Shown: positions 24,887 through 32,897 of the stretch, one piece after another | How positions within the stretch are numbered: position 1 is the first letter of the stretch | Layout of the letters: each line of letters opens with the position of its first letter | Assembly (NCBI GenBank): GCA_015064695.1 | Contig: SVRS01000019.1 | Location: 1-39,244, forward strand | Direction: 5' to 3' | DNA: 39,244 nucleotides | Source of the DNA: Oscillospiraceae bacterium | GTDB taxonomy: Bacteria; Bacillota; Clostridia; Oscillospirales; CAG-272 | Program-made: the position numbers and the translations under genes | The notes under the pieces: generated by a model | Database searches by the model: none | Seen by the model: the letters and a program-made list of their open reading frames with translations, nothing else | What the model was told of the DNA's origin: nothing

Positions 24887-24912
24887 GTTTTCCATTGCAG
24901 TTGGATCGCGAA

Positions 24913-25899
24913 TTAACCGATCTTAGCGGCAGCCTTGACGAAGCCGTTTACCAGAATGGTGCAACCTGCGCCCTTCACATCGGCAGTACCGTAGTTATCA
25001 GTTCCCATCAGACCGGCAATCTCGGTAGCGGTCTTACCCACGCAAAGAGTGAGGAAGGCATCAGCCTGCTCGAACCACTCCTTAGCAGCACCGCCCCAAG
25101 CGACCATGCCGTAGTTTGCGCCGGCCTCACGCTTGGAAGAGATCGCCTTGGTGGTGTCGAAGGTGGAAGCACCGGTGGCGTCGAAGGTGAACTCCACCTG
25201 TACGCAATCCGTAGCAGCGGCGGTTACCTTACCGTTCGCATCCACGGTAGCGGCGAAGAAGGTAGTCTCCAGCTTGCTGGAGCCATTGGCATCCTCAGCG
25301 GCATCCTTGGTGGTCTGCTGAGTGAAAACGCCCAGCTTCAGTGTGTTGGCGGTGGTAGCGGTGGTAGCCACAGCGTTAGCCACTGCCTTTTCGATAGCCT
25401 TTACGAAATCACTGATCATGATGGTGCAGCCGGCGTTGATCACCTCGTCGGTGCCCTTGTTCTCGCCTGCGACCAGTGCCTTGACCTCGTCGATGGTCTT
25501 ACCGGCCACGACGCCCTCAAAGGCGTCAGCCTGCTCGAACCACTCCTTGGCGGCTTGGCCGTAAGCGACCATGTTGTAGTCCTTACCAAACTCGTACTTC
25601 GTCTTGAAGGACTCGTTTGCGATGGCCTTGCCCTCGCCGGTGTATGCAACGGTGATGTCTGCGGTATCCAGCTGGCAAGCCACAATCTTGCCGGCGGCAT
25701 TCAACGTCACAGCTGCAACGGTCATAGCAACCTGACCCTGACCGTTGGTCTCGCCATCGGCAGAGGTTGCCTTAGAGACGTTCGTGTAGATGCCCATACC
25801 GAGCTTGACGGATTCGTCCTTCTTGCCATCACAGCCCACAAAGGCCAGGACAGACAGGACCATGAGAACGCTGAGGGAAATGCTGATGAGCTTTTTCAT
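24913..25899 (-). CDS. Lipoprotein with two degenerate FMN-binding-like repeats
   Basis: A 328-residue exported lipoprotein (signal peptide to Cys23, AFVGC) made of two repeats of about 140 residues (32-172 and 187-326). Both contain the identical stretch AAKEWFEQADAF (116-127 and 271-282), then GKT and AGCTI. The end of repeat 1, AGCTIMISDFVKAIEKA, aligns with the end of the RnfG domain in this window, SGATITTNGYLKAIERA. The flavinylation motif SGATxT is therefore replaced by AGCTIM and AGCTIL. I infer an FMN-bind-related electron-transfer or flavin-holding protein at the cell surface. It has its own strong promoter and lies next to apbE. Confidence 0.78.
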   Translation of the reverse strand: MKKLISISLSVLMVLSVLAFVGCDGKKDESVKLGMGIYTNVSKATSADGETNGQGQVAMTVAAVTLNAAGKIVACQLDTADITVAYTGEGKAIANESFKTKYEFGKDYNMVAYGQAAKEWFEQADAFEGVVAGKTIDEVKALVAGENKGTDEVINAGCTIMISDFVKAIEKAVANAVATTATTANTLKLGVFTQQTTKDAAEDANGSSKLETTFFAATVDANGKVTAAATDCVQVEFTFDATGASTFDTTKAISSKREAGANYGMVAWGGAAKEWFEQADAFLTLCVGKTATEIAGLMGTDNYGTADVKGAGCTILVNGFVKAAAKIG

Positions 25900-25930
25900 G
25901 AGTATTCTCCTTTTTGTTTTTTACCAACAT

Positions 25931-25959
25931 ATTGTATCATATCTATTATGTCCTGTCAA
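25931..25959 (-). promoter_or_regulatory. Sigma-A promoter of the repeat lipoprotein
   Basis: On the minus strand a perfect TTGACA (25954-25959) and TACAAT (25931-25936) are 17 bases apart, with TGA before the -10 box. AAGGAG and the ATG at 25899 follow within 32 bases. Confidence 0.9.
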
Positions 25960-26013
25960 GAGAATATCCATACATTTTCGGTTCTATTGCTTACATATTT
26001 TTGGCACTATTCC

Positions 26014-26520
26014 TCACATTTTCTTGGTATGGATCCGTTTCACGGCAAAGCCTCCGCACAGCCCGATAAAAACGCCCGACACCGTCCCCGTCACCGCCAG
26101 AACGATCATGTAGTATCCCAGCTCGGCCGTATCCAAAAGGAGCATTGCCATCAGGATCTGACCGACGTTGTGTAGCACACCGCCCGCCACGCTGACACCC
26201 ACAATGGACAGGATGTTCCATTTGCGCAGAACCGCCATGACGGTCAGACTCAAAAAGCCCCCCGCCAAGCTGTAGGCCATGGTCATGGGATTACCGAACA
26301 GGAGGGATACCGCTATGATCCGCGTCAAGGACACCGCGGCGGCCTCCTTGACACCGAAACGGTACAGGATGAAAATGATCGCAATATTGGGAAGCCCCAA
26401 TTTGATACCGGGGACGGCCGCGATCAAGGGAGGCAGCAGGCTCTCCACCCAAGCGAACACCATAGCCACCGCCGTACAGAGGCCCAAAAAGGCCACCTTA
26501 TGCGCTTGCTTCCTCATCAT
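26014..26520 (-). CDS. Gx transporter family protein (heptaprenyl diphosphate synthase component I-like)
   Basis: A 168-residue membrane protein with about five helices, of the family often labelled heptaprenyl diphosphate synthase component I or Gx transporter. Typical stretches are PGIKLGLPNIAIIFILYRFG (about 38-57) and GGVLHNVGQILMA (about 113-125). The fold is related to the S-components of ECF vitamin transporters, so it may import a small molecule; the name does not prove isoprenoid synthesis. It follows the NusG-domain protein by 11 bases at the end of the rnf operon, a place where this family is often found. Start may be either of two adjacent ATGs. Confidence 0.87.
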   Translation of the reverse strand: MMRKQAHKVAFLGLCTAVAMVFAWVESLLPPLIAAVPGIKLGLPNIAIIFILYRFGVKEAAAVSLTRIIAVSLLFGNPMTMAYSLAGGFLSLTVMAVLRKWNILSIVGVSVAGGVLHNVGQILMAMLLLDTAELGYYMIVLAVTGTVSGVFIGLCGGFAVKRIHTKKM

Positions 26521-26531
26521 ACAGGCCTCCT

Positions 26532-26948
26532 TTACGCGATCACGTCGGGGCCGCCTTCGTAGGTCTTGATCACCGTTACAACCACCTTATGAGGCAGGCA
26601 AATAATGCTTTCCCCATCCCTGTATATGGGCTTATGGGCCGCGCAGATCCCGTCGGGACAGGTAGCAGTCTCTACGAAGGCCCTCCCATCACGAATGACC
26701 AGGCGGTTGAGATGCTCGCCCGCATCTCCCGTTCGGATCTCCACTACTCGGTCCTCCGAGAGCGCGTAAACGCCGTATTCCTTCCCGTCTACCGTAACGG
26801 TTACGGCATTCCCTTCCTCCCGCAACAGGAAAAAGGCGGCGCCAAGCGTCACAGTGACCAGCAGTAGCACGCCTATAAAGATCACGTCGTTTTTGAATTT
26901 ACGCCCACCGCCGACGGCGGCGGTGGGCTTTTTGTCGTTTTGATTCAT
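26532..26948 (-). CDS. NusG domain II-containing membrane-anchored protein
   Basis: A 138-residue protein with one N-terminal membrane helix (about 22-42) and an extracytoplasmic NusG-II domain. The hallmark CPDGICAAHKPI and ESIICLPHKVVV carry three conserved cysteines, which could bind metal or form a disulfide. Despite the name there is no link to transcription elongation. This family is a regular neighbour of Rnf or FMN-binding proteins in Clostridia and its role is unknown. It starts 9 bases after rnfB. Confidence 0.9.
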   Translation of the reverse strand: MNQNDKKPTAAVGGGRKFKNDVIFIGVLLLVTVTLGAAFFLLREEGNAVTVTVDGKEYGVYALSEDRVVEIRTGDAGEHLNRLVIRDGRAFVETATCPDGICAAHKPIYRDGESIICLPHKVVVTVIKTYEGGPDVIA

Positions 26949-26957
26949 ATCTACCGT

Positions 26958-27818
26958 TTAATCCTGATTCCCCGAAACCAGATCGCGGGGATGAACTCCG
27001 GCGGGAATATCCGGGAAAATAACCTTCTTCATGCAGCCCGTGGGGCACGCATCCGCGCAAAGGCCGCAGCCCTCACACTTAGCATAATCAATTTTCGCCA
27101 GATTATTCACAACGGTCACCGCATTGTGCGAGCAGACCTTCTCACACTTCTTACATCCGATGCAGGCGTTGGAGCAGGCCTTTCGTGCGTCGGCACCCTT
27201 TTGGGTGTTGCTGCACATGACCACGTCCACGGTTTCCTGCGGAATCAGAGAAATAATGTGCTTGGGGCAGATGGTCGTGCAAAGGCCACAGCCGATGCAA
27301 AGAGAGGTGTCCACGTGGGCAATCCCATCCTTCAGACAGATGGCGTTAGAGGGACAAGCCGCGGCGCAATCTCCCAAGCCCAGGCAACCGAAGCGGCAGG
27401 CATCGGGACCGGCATAGAGCATGGCGGCGGCCTTGCAGGAGGTGATGCCATCATAGGCGGCTTTTTTGGTGGTGGCCTCACAGTGGCCGTTGCAGTGGAC
27501 GAAGGCGATCATATCCTTGGGGGCCTCTACCTCGATATTCAATATCTCGCCCAGCTCTTTGGCGGTCGCCTCGGCACCGGGAACGCAGAGATTGGGCTTG
27601 GCCGAGCCCTCAGCCACAGCGGCGGCGTAATCGTCACACCCCTTGTAGCCACAGGCGCCGCAGTTGACACCGGGAAGGCACGCCCGAATGGCCTTCACCT
27701 TTTGATCCTCCTCCACGCCGAAGAAGCGGGAGATCAGAGCCAGCATCACGCCAAGAAGGAGTGCCACGCCGGCCACTACGCCAAAAGCAATCAAAATATC
27801 CATCACGTTGAAACTCAT
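26958..27818 (-). CDS. rnfB: Rnf electron transport complex subunit B
   Basis: RnfB takes electrons from reduced ferredoxin and passes them into the membrane complex that pumps Na+ or H+ while reducing NAD. The 286 residues start with one membrane helix (about 7-30). The hallmark Fe-S motif follows, with Cys53, Cys56, Cys61 and Cys78 (NCGACGYKGC). Several ferredoxin-type motifs come next: CRFGCLGLGDCAAACP, CIGCGLCTTICP, CIGCKKCEKVC and CEGCGLCADACP. This rich cluster set is typical of clostridial RnfB. It starts 12 bases after rnfA. Confidence 0.97.
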   Translation of the reverse strand: MSFNVMDILIAFGVVAGVALLLGVMLALISRFFGVEEDQKVKAIRACLPGVNCGACGYKGCDDYAAAVAEGSAKPNLCVPGAEATAKELGEILNIEVEAPKDMIAFVHCNGHCEATTKKAAYDGITSCKAAAMLYAGPDACRFGCLGLGDCAAACPSNAICLKDGIAHVDTSLCIGCGLCTTICPKHIISLIPQETVDVVMCSNTQKGADARKACSNACIGCKKCEKVCSHNAVTVVNNLAKIDYAKCEGCGLCADACPTGCMKKVIFPDIPAGVHPRDLVSGNQD

Positions 27819-27830
27819 AGCACAACCTCC

Positions 27831-28430
27831 TTACGCGAACAACGCATCCACGATGCCCGCAAAACCCATGAAGGCCAGGGAGATGAAGGACGCGGCGATG
27901 AGAGTGACAGCCAGCCCGCGGAAGGGCTTGGGGATATTGGTCTCGTCGATGCGGGAACGTAGCCCCGAGAACAGGACCATGGCAAGCAGGAAGCCCAGAC
28001 CAACGCCCAGGGAGCTGACCATGGACTCCAGGAAGCTGTAGCCGTCGGTGATGTTGTTGATGGCCACGCCCAGGACGGCACAGTTGGTGGTGATGAGGGG
28101 GAGATACACGCCCAGGCCCTTATGCAGGGCGGGGGAGAACTTTTTCAGGATCAGCTCCAGCATCTGCACCAGGGAGGCAATGACCAGAATAAAGACGATG
28201 GTCTGCATATAGCCCAGCCCCACCTTATCCAGCAGGTAATACTGGATGGGCCAGGTCACGGCGGTGGCCAGGAGCATAACCGCGGTGACGGCGATACCCA
28301 TGCCCGTGGCTTGGTCCAGCTTCTTGGACACGCCCAGGAAGGGGCAGATACCCAGGAAGCGGGCCAGAACGTAGTTATTGACGAATACCGAGGAAAGAAG
28401 GATAATGATGAGGGATTTGAACATATCCAT
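27831..28430 (-). CDS. rnfA: Rnf electron transport complex subunit A
   Basis: RnfA is one of two related six-helix membrane subunits that form the ion channel core around a shared 2Fe-2S cluster. The 199 residues match the family, with NNYVLARFLGICPFLGVSKK at the first helix and PLITTNCAVLGVA in the middle; the cysteines in LGICPF and TTNCAV are the cluster ligands. The ATG overlaps the rnfE stop by one base (TAATG), so translation is coupled. Confidence 0.97.
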   Translation of the reverse strand: MDMFKSLIIILLSSVFVNNYVLARFLGICPFLGVSKKLDQATGMGIAVTAVMLLATAVTWPIQYYLLDKVGLGYMQTIVFILVIASLVQMLELILKKFSPALHKGLGVYLPLITTNCAVLGVAINNITDGYSFLESMVSSLGVGLGFLLAMVLFSGLRSRIDETNIPKPFRGLAVTLIAASFISLAFMGFAGIVDALFA

Positions 28431-29158
28431 TACTGTGCTCCTCCTTTCTCAGTTGCGGCTTCATTGTGGACGTTGTCGGTATTTTCAGCACCGCAGGCGG
28501 CGGTGTGGCAGTTCCCTGCGTTGGGACATCCCGCGCAGGAAAAGCTCTTTTTCATGGGGGCCTTGCCGTGGGTGAGGGCATAGACCAGGGCGATGAGCAG
28601 TCCGTAGACCATCATACCGCCGGGGGCCTTGACCAGAACCTCGATCTTGTAGGGCTCCAGGAAGGGGATGGCGATACCCGCGAAGGCGGCGGCACCGAAG
28701 ACCTCACGGATGGTAGCCATGGCGACCAGGGCGAGGGTGAAGCCCAGGCCCATGCCAATGCCGTCCAGGGCCGACTTGCCCACCGAGTTCTTACCAGCGA
28801 ACATCTCGGCACGGCCGAGGATGATGCAGTTGACGGTAATCAGCGGCAGGTACACGCCCAGCATCTCGTAGAGGGCGGGGAAAAAGGCTTGGACGATCAT
28901 CTGGACCATGGTAACGAATCCCGCAATGACCACGATGTAACAGGGGATACGGACACTATCGGGGATGATCTTACGGAGCAGGGAGATCAAAATATTGGAG
29001 CAGACCAGCACCGCCAGGGCGGCGATGCCCATGCCGAAGGCTCCGACCACATTGGTGGTGGTAGCCAGGGTGGGGCAGGTGCCGAGTATCAGCACGAACA
29101 CGGGGTTTTCTTTCAGAATACCCTTGAACAAAACGGACATACTGCTGTTCTTATTCAT
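28430..29158 (-). CDS. rnfE: Rnf electron transport complex subunit E with Cys-rich tail
   Basis: RnfE is the partner of RnfA in the membrane core. The 242 residues contain the paired cluster cysteines in LGTCPTLAT and TVNCIILGRAE and the usual six helices. ATG 29158 is chosen over a GTG at 29167 because AGGAGGTG lies just before it and overlaps the GTG. It overlaps the end of rnfG by 8 bases. After the last helix (about residue 198) there is a soluble tail of about 40 residues with four cysteines at 208, 211, 217 and 222 (CAGCPNAGNC then HTAAC), which could bind metal. I do not know how common this tail is. Confidence 0.95.
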   Translation of the reverse strand: MNKNSSMSVLFKGILKENPVFVLILGTCPTLATTTNVVGAFGMGIAALAVLVCSNILISLLRKIIPDSVRIPCYIVVIAGFVTMVQMIVQAFFPALYEMLGVYLPLITVNCIILGRAEMFAGKNSVGKSALDGIGMGLGFTLALVAMATIREVFGAAAFAGIAIPFLEPYKIEVLVKAPGGMMVYGLLIALVYALTHGKAPMKKSFSCAGCPNAGNCHTAACGAENTDNVHNEAATEKGGAQ

Positions 29159-30353
29159 TTGCGGCACCTCCTTCCAGAATGGTCACGCACTCGAAGGCCC
29201 GCTCGATGGCCTTCAGATAGCCGTTTGTGGTGATGGTCGCGCCCGAGATGGCGTCGATATTCTTGTAATCCTCGGCGGTCTTGCCGTCGAACTGGCCGTA
29301 GAATTTCTCGTCAGCACAGGCATCACCGATGCCCGTGGACTCGGCCTGGGAGAGGGTCAGAGTGTCGATGATCTTCCCTTCCTTGGTCAGGGAGACCATG
29401 ACCAGGATATACTGCCCTGAGGCGGGGTGGTACTCACTGCCGCCGTTGATGCCGTAGCCGGCGGCATTGAGGGTGAGGATATAGTTCCCCGTGGCGGTGC
29501 GCTTGGCACTGGTCAGGGCGGTGGGCAGGCCCTCATAAGCCTTGAGGTCAATAATCTCGACGGTGGAGGCGGTAAGGATGTTGTAGGCGGCCAAAGCCTC
29601 TTCCCAATACGTTGTTTTGGTGACGTTGCCATTTTTATCGACAGCGGTGTAGCAGGTATTGCCTTCGTAGCCGTCATTCTCGGTGACAAAAACCTTGCCC
29701 GCGCCGTTATCGGCGGTATAGACGGCGTCAAAGCAATCCGCCTCGATGATCTCGGTGATGAAGAGCTTGGTAAACTTCCCTTCTGCGGCGGGGAGGGCGG
29801 CGGAGAGGTTATCGTTCAGGATCTGCGCCTCGTCGCGGAGGTCCACCGAGCCGCCGCCCAGGATGATGGCGGTGTTCAGCGCGTCCTTCACGGCGTTCTT
29901 GTAGGCCTGGGTGGTCTTGGTGGCACCCGAAATGGTGTCCACGGCGTCCACACTTGCGGCATCCTTGCCGGTGAAACCGGCACCGAAGGTCTTCTCATGA
30001 CCCAGGGTCTCGGAGGAGGACAGACAGACGGTGCCGCTGATGGTGCCGTCGGGGTTAACTCCGCACATGATGACCATGCCCGAGGAATAACCCGTGGTGG
30101 TCATTTTGACCACGTAGCCGCCCTTGGTCTCCTTGAAGACCTCGGTGACGGTGGCGGGGAGGGTGTAGGCGGACAGATCCACCTTTTCAAAGCCCTCGCC
30201 GTTGGGCATGACCTCCAAAAGGGCCTCATTGGCGGCTTTGTCTTCGTTGGCCTTGATGGTGGGGGCGGTGATGGCGTTGGTGATGGCCAGCAGGACCGCC
30301 ATAACGGCGCAGATGCAGACCAGCACCAGGGTGCTTACGATGGATTTTTTCAT
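29151..30353 (-). CDS. rnfG: Rnf electron transport complex subunit G with two FMN-binding domains
   Basis: RnfG is a membrane-anchored, extracytoplasmic flavoprotein that carries FMN attached by ApbE. A single N-terminal helix (about 8-29) is followed by two FMN-bind domains. The first ends in ISGATKTT (141-148) with the preceding LGHEKTFGAGFTGK, and the second in ISGATITT (369-376). RnfG is usually about 200 residues with one such motif; here 400 residues hold two complete copies. The similar lengths argue for internal duplication. Start ATG overlaps the rnfD stop (ATGA), and the end overlaps rnfE. Two bound FMN groups are inferred. Confidence 0.93.
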   Translation of the reverse strand: MKKSIVSTLVLVCICAVMAVLLAITNAITAPTIKANEDKAANEALLEVMPNGEGFEKVDLSAYTLPATVTEVFKETKGGYVVKMTTTGYSSGMVIMCGVNPDGTISGTVCLSSSETLGHEKTFGAGFTGKDAASVDAVDTISGATKTTQAYKNAVKDALNTAIILGGGSVDLRDEAQILNDNLSAALPAAEGKFTKLFITEIIEADCFDAVYTADNGAGKVFVTENDGYEGNTCYTAVDKNGNVTKTTYWEEALAAYNILTASTVEIIDLKAYEGLPTALTSAKRTATGNYILTLNAAGYGINGGSEYHPASGQYILVMVSLTKEGKIIDTLTLSQAESTGIGDACADEKFYGQFDGKTAEDYKNIDAISGATITTNGYLKAIERAFECVTILEGGAANE

Positions 30354-31288
30354 GCCTTCTTACCTCCTGCTCCGAAAACTTTGTGCTTGGTCCAGGAATC
30401 AATGTAGGGGGTGAGTATGTTCATGAACAGGATGGCGAAGGATACACCCTCGGGATAGATGCCGAAATAGCGGATGAGGAAGGTGATCAGACCCGCGCCT
30501 ACACCGAAGATGATCTTCCCCCATGCAGTCGAGGGGGAGGTGACGTAGTCGGTGGCCATGAATATGGCACCGATCAGCAGACCGCCCGCCAGGACCATGC
30601 GGAGCGCGGCCATGGCGTCCATGCCCTCCATAAAGAAGGAGCAGACAAAGACGGTACCCACGAAAGCCACGGGGACGTGGATTGTGATGACACGGCGAAT
30701 CAGCAGGTAGGCAAAGCCGACGAGCAGAGCCAGGGCGCAGGTCTCACCGATGGCACCGCCGTGGAGACCGAGGAACAGGTCGGTCAGGGAAGGGGCCACA
30801 TTCTGCTCCATCATCTGGGACAGGGGGGTGGCGGAGGATACGGAGTCCACGATGGTGGGGAAAGCCTGGGTGGTCATGGAGCCAAAGGCTACCAGCATGA
30901 ACACACGGCCTGTGATAGCGGGGTTGACGGGATTGCATCCCAAACCGCCGAACAGGGCCTTGACCACGATAATTGCGAACAGAGAGCCGACCACGCACTG
31001 CCAGAGCGGGATATTGGCAGGGAGATTCAGCCCCAGGAGGAGGCCCGTAACGGCGGCACTGCAGTCACCGATGGTCTGCTCGCGCTTGGTGATGAGGTTG
31101 AAGAGAGCCTCAAAGCCCACACAGCTCACCACGCAGACCGCCAGCACCAGCAGGGCCCGCAGGCCGAAGATGATACAGCCCGCGGCGGCGGCGGGGAGCA
31201 GGGCGATGATGACGTCCAGCATGATGCGGGAGGTTTTACGACCGCTGTGGATGTGCGGGGAGACAGAAAGGGTCAGCTGGTTATTCAT
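30350..31288 (-). CDS. rnfD: Rnf electron transport complex subunit D
   Basis: RnfD is the large membrane subunit with covalently bound FMN and riboflavin, homologous to NqrB. The 312 residues have several helices. The cytoplasmic start TLSVSPHIHSGRKTSRIMLDV is typical. The FMN-attachment region SSATPLSQM is near residues 150-158, where Thr would carry FMN, and VTSPSTAWGKIIFGVGAGL is near the end. Its start overlaps the rnfC stop in ATGA and its stop overlaps the rnfG start in the same way. Confidence 0.96.
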   Translation of the reverse strand: MNNQLTLSVSPHIHSGRKTSRIMLDVIIALLPAAAAGCIIFGLRALLVLAVCVVSCVGFEALFNLITKREQTIGDCSAAVTGLLLGLNLPANIPLWQCVVGSLFAIIVVKALFGGLGCNPVNPAITGRVFMLVAFGSMTTQAFPTIVDSVSSATPLSQMMEQNVAPSLTDLFLGLHGGAIGETCALALLVGFAYLLIRRVITIHVPVAFVGTVFVCSFFMEGMDAMAALRMVLAGGLLIGAIFMATDYVTSPSTAWGKIIFGVGAGLITFLIRYFGIYPEGVSFAILFMNILTPYIDSWTKHKVFGAGGKKA

Positions 31289-32607
31289 GCCTTACTTCCC
31301 TCCTTTGCTTGTTCTTCTTTCAAAAACGCCTTGGCCAGCTTGTTGGTCTGCACCAGAGGACGGTTGGCGGGGCAGATGAAGCTGCAGCAGCCGCACTCCA
31401 TGCAGGCCATGAGGGCCAGGTCGGTCAGGGCCACCGCATCCCGCTTCTTGTAGGCGCGAGCGATCTCGGCGGGGTTGATGCCGAAGGGGCAGGTGTTGGT
31501 GCAGGAGCCGCAACGGATGCAGGCGGTGGTCTTGGGGAGCTTGACCTCCTTTTCGGTCAGGGCCAGGATGGCGTTGGTATTCTTGAGGATGGGGGCCGAG
31601 GTGTCGGGGACGGTAATGCCCATCATGGGGCCGCCGTAGACCACCTTCACAGGCTCCGTCGTCATGCCGCCGCAGAAGGCGAAAACGTCAGCCATTGCCG
31701 TACCGATGGGAACCAATACGTTCTTCGGCTCCTTCACGGCGCCGCCGTCCACCGTTACGCACTTCTCCGTGAGGGGCATACCCGTCTTGAGGTAAGCACC
31801 GATGGCGGCCAGGGTGGTACAGTTGATGACCACGCAGCCCACGTCGATGGGGAGCTTGCCCATGGGAACCACCTTCCCCGTGGTATGGTAGATCAGCACC
31901 TTCTCGCCGCCCTGGGGATAGACGGCAGGGAGAACCTTGACCTCGGCGGTACAGCCCTTGGAGACGTCTGCCATGAGTTGTCTCATGGACTCGATGGCCT
32001 TTTTCTTGTTGTTTTCAATGCCGATGATGATGTTTTGGATACCCAGGTAGGTCTTCATGGCCTCCAGGGCGCGGGCCATGTCGTCGGCGCGCTCCACCAT
32101 GGTGAGGGTATCGCTGGTGACGTAGGGCTCGCACTCGGCACCGTTGATGATGAGATGCTCGATCCTTGCGGGGTCGGCGTTCAGCTTGAAGTGGGTCGGG
32201 AATCCTGCGCCGCCCAAGCCTACGATGCCCGCGTTCTTCACCGCCTCGATGAAATCCTCGCGAGAGGTGATTTCGGGTGGTGTCAGATTTTCGTCGGGGG
32301 TCATTTCGCCGTCGGACTCAATGACCACGGCAGGCACGGTTCTGCCATCCGAAAGCAGGTAGTCAACGATCTTGGTGACCTTACCCGATACCGATGCATG
32401 AATGGGTGCAGAGACTGCTCCGCCGGCCTCGGCAATCAGGGTACCGACTCGGACGAGATCACCCACCTTCACGACAGGCTTTGCCGGCGCACCGATGTGC
32501 ATGGACATGGGCAGAGTCACGGTTTTGGGTGACTCCATCGGCACAGCAGGCTTGTCTGCCGTATGTTTTCTATGGGGCACGTGAACCCCGTGGAGAGAAA
32601 AAGCCAT
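31285..32607 (-). CDS. rnfC: Rnf electron transport complex subunit C
   Basis: RnfC is the peripheral subunit that binds NADH and FMN, homologous to NqrF/Nqo1-type proteins. The 440 residues begin MAFSLHGVHVPHRKHTADKP. A biotin-lipoyl-like segment follows (SMHIGAPAKPVVKVGD), then the FMN/NADH region with GLGGAGFPTHFKL and INGAECEPY. Two 4Fe-4S motifs close the protein, beginning at about Cys363 (CIRCGSCTNTCP) and Cys402 (CMECGCCSFICP). The frame is open 65 codons further upstream, but that would include the promoter; AAAGGTG before ATG 32607 sets the start. First gene of the operon. Confidence 0.96.
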   Translation of the reverse strand: MAFSLHGVHVPHRKHTADKPAVPMESPKTVTLPMSMHIGAPAKPVVKVGDLVRVGTLIAEAGGAVSAPIHASVSGKVTKIVDYLLSDGRTVPAVVIESDGEMTPDENLTPPEITSREDFIEAVKNAGIVGLGGAGFPTHFKLNADPARIEHLIINGAECEPYVTSDTLTMVERADDMARALEAMKTYLGIQNIIIGIENNKKKAIESMRQLMADVSKGCTAEVKVLPAVYPQGGEKVLIYHTTGKVVPMGKLPIDVGCVVINCTTLAAIGAYLKTGMPLTEKCVTVDGGAVKEPKNVLVPIGTAMADVFAFCGGMTTEPVKVVYGGPMMGITVPDTSAPILKNTNAILALTEKEVKLPKTTACIRCGSCTNTCPFGINPAEIARAYKKRDAVALTDLALMACMECGCCSFICPANRPLVQTNKLAKAFLKEEQAKEGSKA

Positions 32608-32677
32608 TTGTCTATTCACCTTTCTTGGATCTATGCGCCCCGCCCTTCCGAGCAGAGTGCATGAACATACAACATAA

Positions 32678-32706
32678 ATTATACTATATTTTCGCTGATT
32701 TGTCAA
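32678..32706 (-). promoter_or_regulatory. Consensus sigma-A promoter of the rnf operon
   Basis: On the minus strand TTGACA (32701-32706) and TATAAT (32678-32683) are perfect consensus boxes with a 17-base spacer. The leader to ATG 32607 is about 65 bases. Confidence 0.92.
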
Positions 32707-32713
32707 TGGTTTG

Positions 32714-32784
32714 GTGCAATTTACTCGGCCTTTTTGCACGGGAATGGTTGCAAAAGGAGATAGTTTTTGTGAAATTTGTAACAA
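32714..32784. promoter_or_regulatory. Candidate operators upstream of the rnf promoter, including a Rex-like site
   Basis: At 32767-32784 the sequence TTGTGAA-ATTT-GTAACAA fits the Rex redox-repressor consensus (TTGTKAA-N4-TTMACAA) at all but one position. A second inverted repeat, GTGCAA (32714-32719) with TTGCAC (32734-32739), lies just upstream of the -35 box. The Rex-like site is about 60 bases upstream of the -35 box, which is far for a simple repressor. Confidence 0.4.
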
Positions 32785-32821
32785 ACTGTTCGGCGCATAC
32801 ACGAGCGCGCACCAAAAAGAG

Positions 32822-32850
32822 AGAACCCCCTGCAGGATGCAAGGGGTTCT
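32822..32850. terminator. Hairpin terminator between the GH18 remnant and rnf
   Basis: AGAACCCC (32822-32829) pairs with GGGGTTCT (32843-32850), with an inner TGCA/TGCA pairing. The minus strand continues CTCTTTTTGG, which suits termination of leftward transcription from 33311. The rest of 32608-32897 has only the rnf promoter and operator candidates. Confidence 0.7.
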
Positions 32851-32897
32851 TTCTGTTCACTTCGCTCATTCGGAGGCACGTTCTCCCATTCAAGCGT

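Noticed and set aside
30202..31379. Possible frameshift or extra gene within the rnfG/rnfD region
   Set aside because: The rnf frames are continuous and overlap by only 4 to 8 bases in the standard order, so the other frames are shadows.
32608..32802. A 65-codon N-terminal extension of RnfC
   Set aside because: It would run through the consensus promoter, and the protein's conserved start is MAFSLHGVH at 32607.
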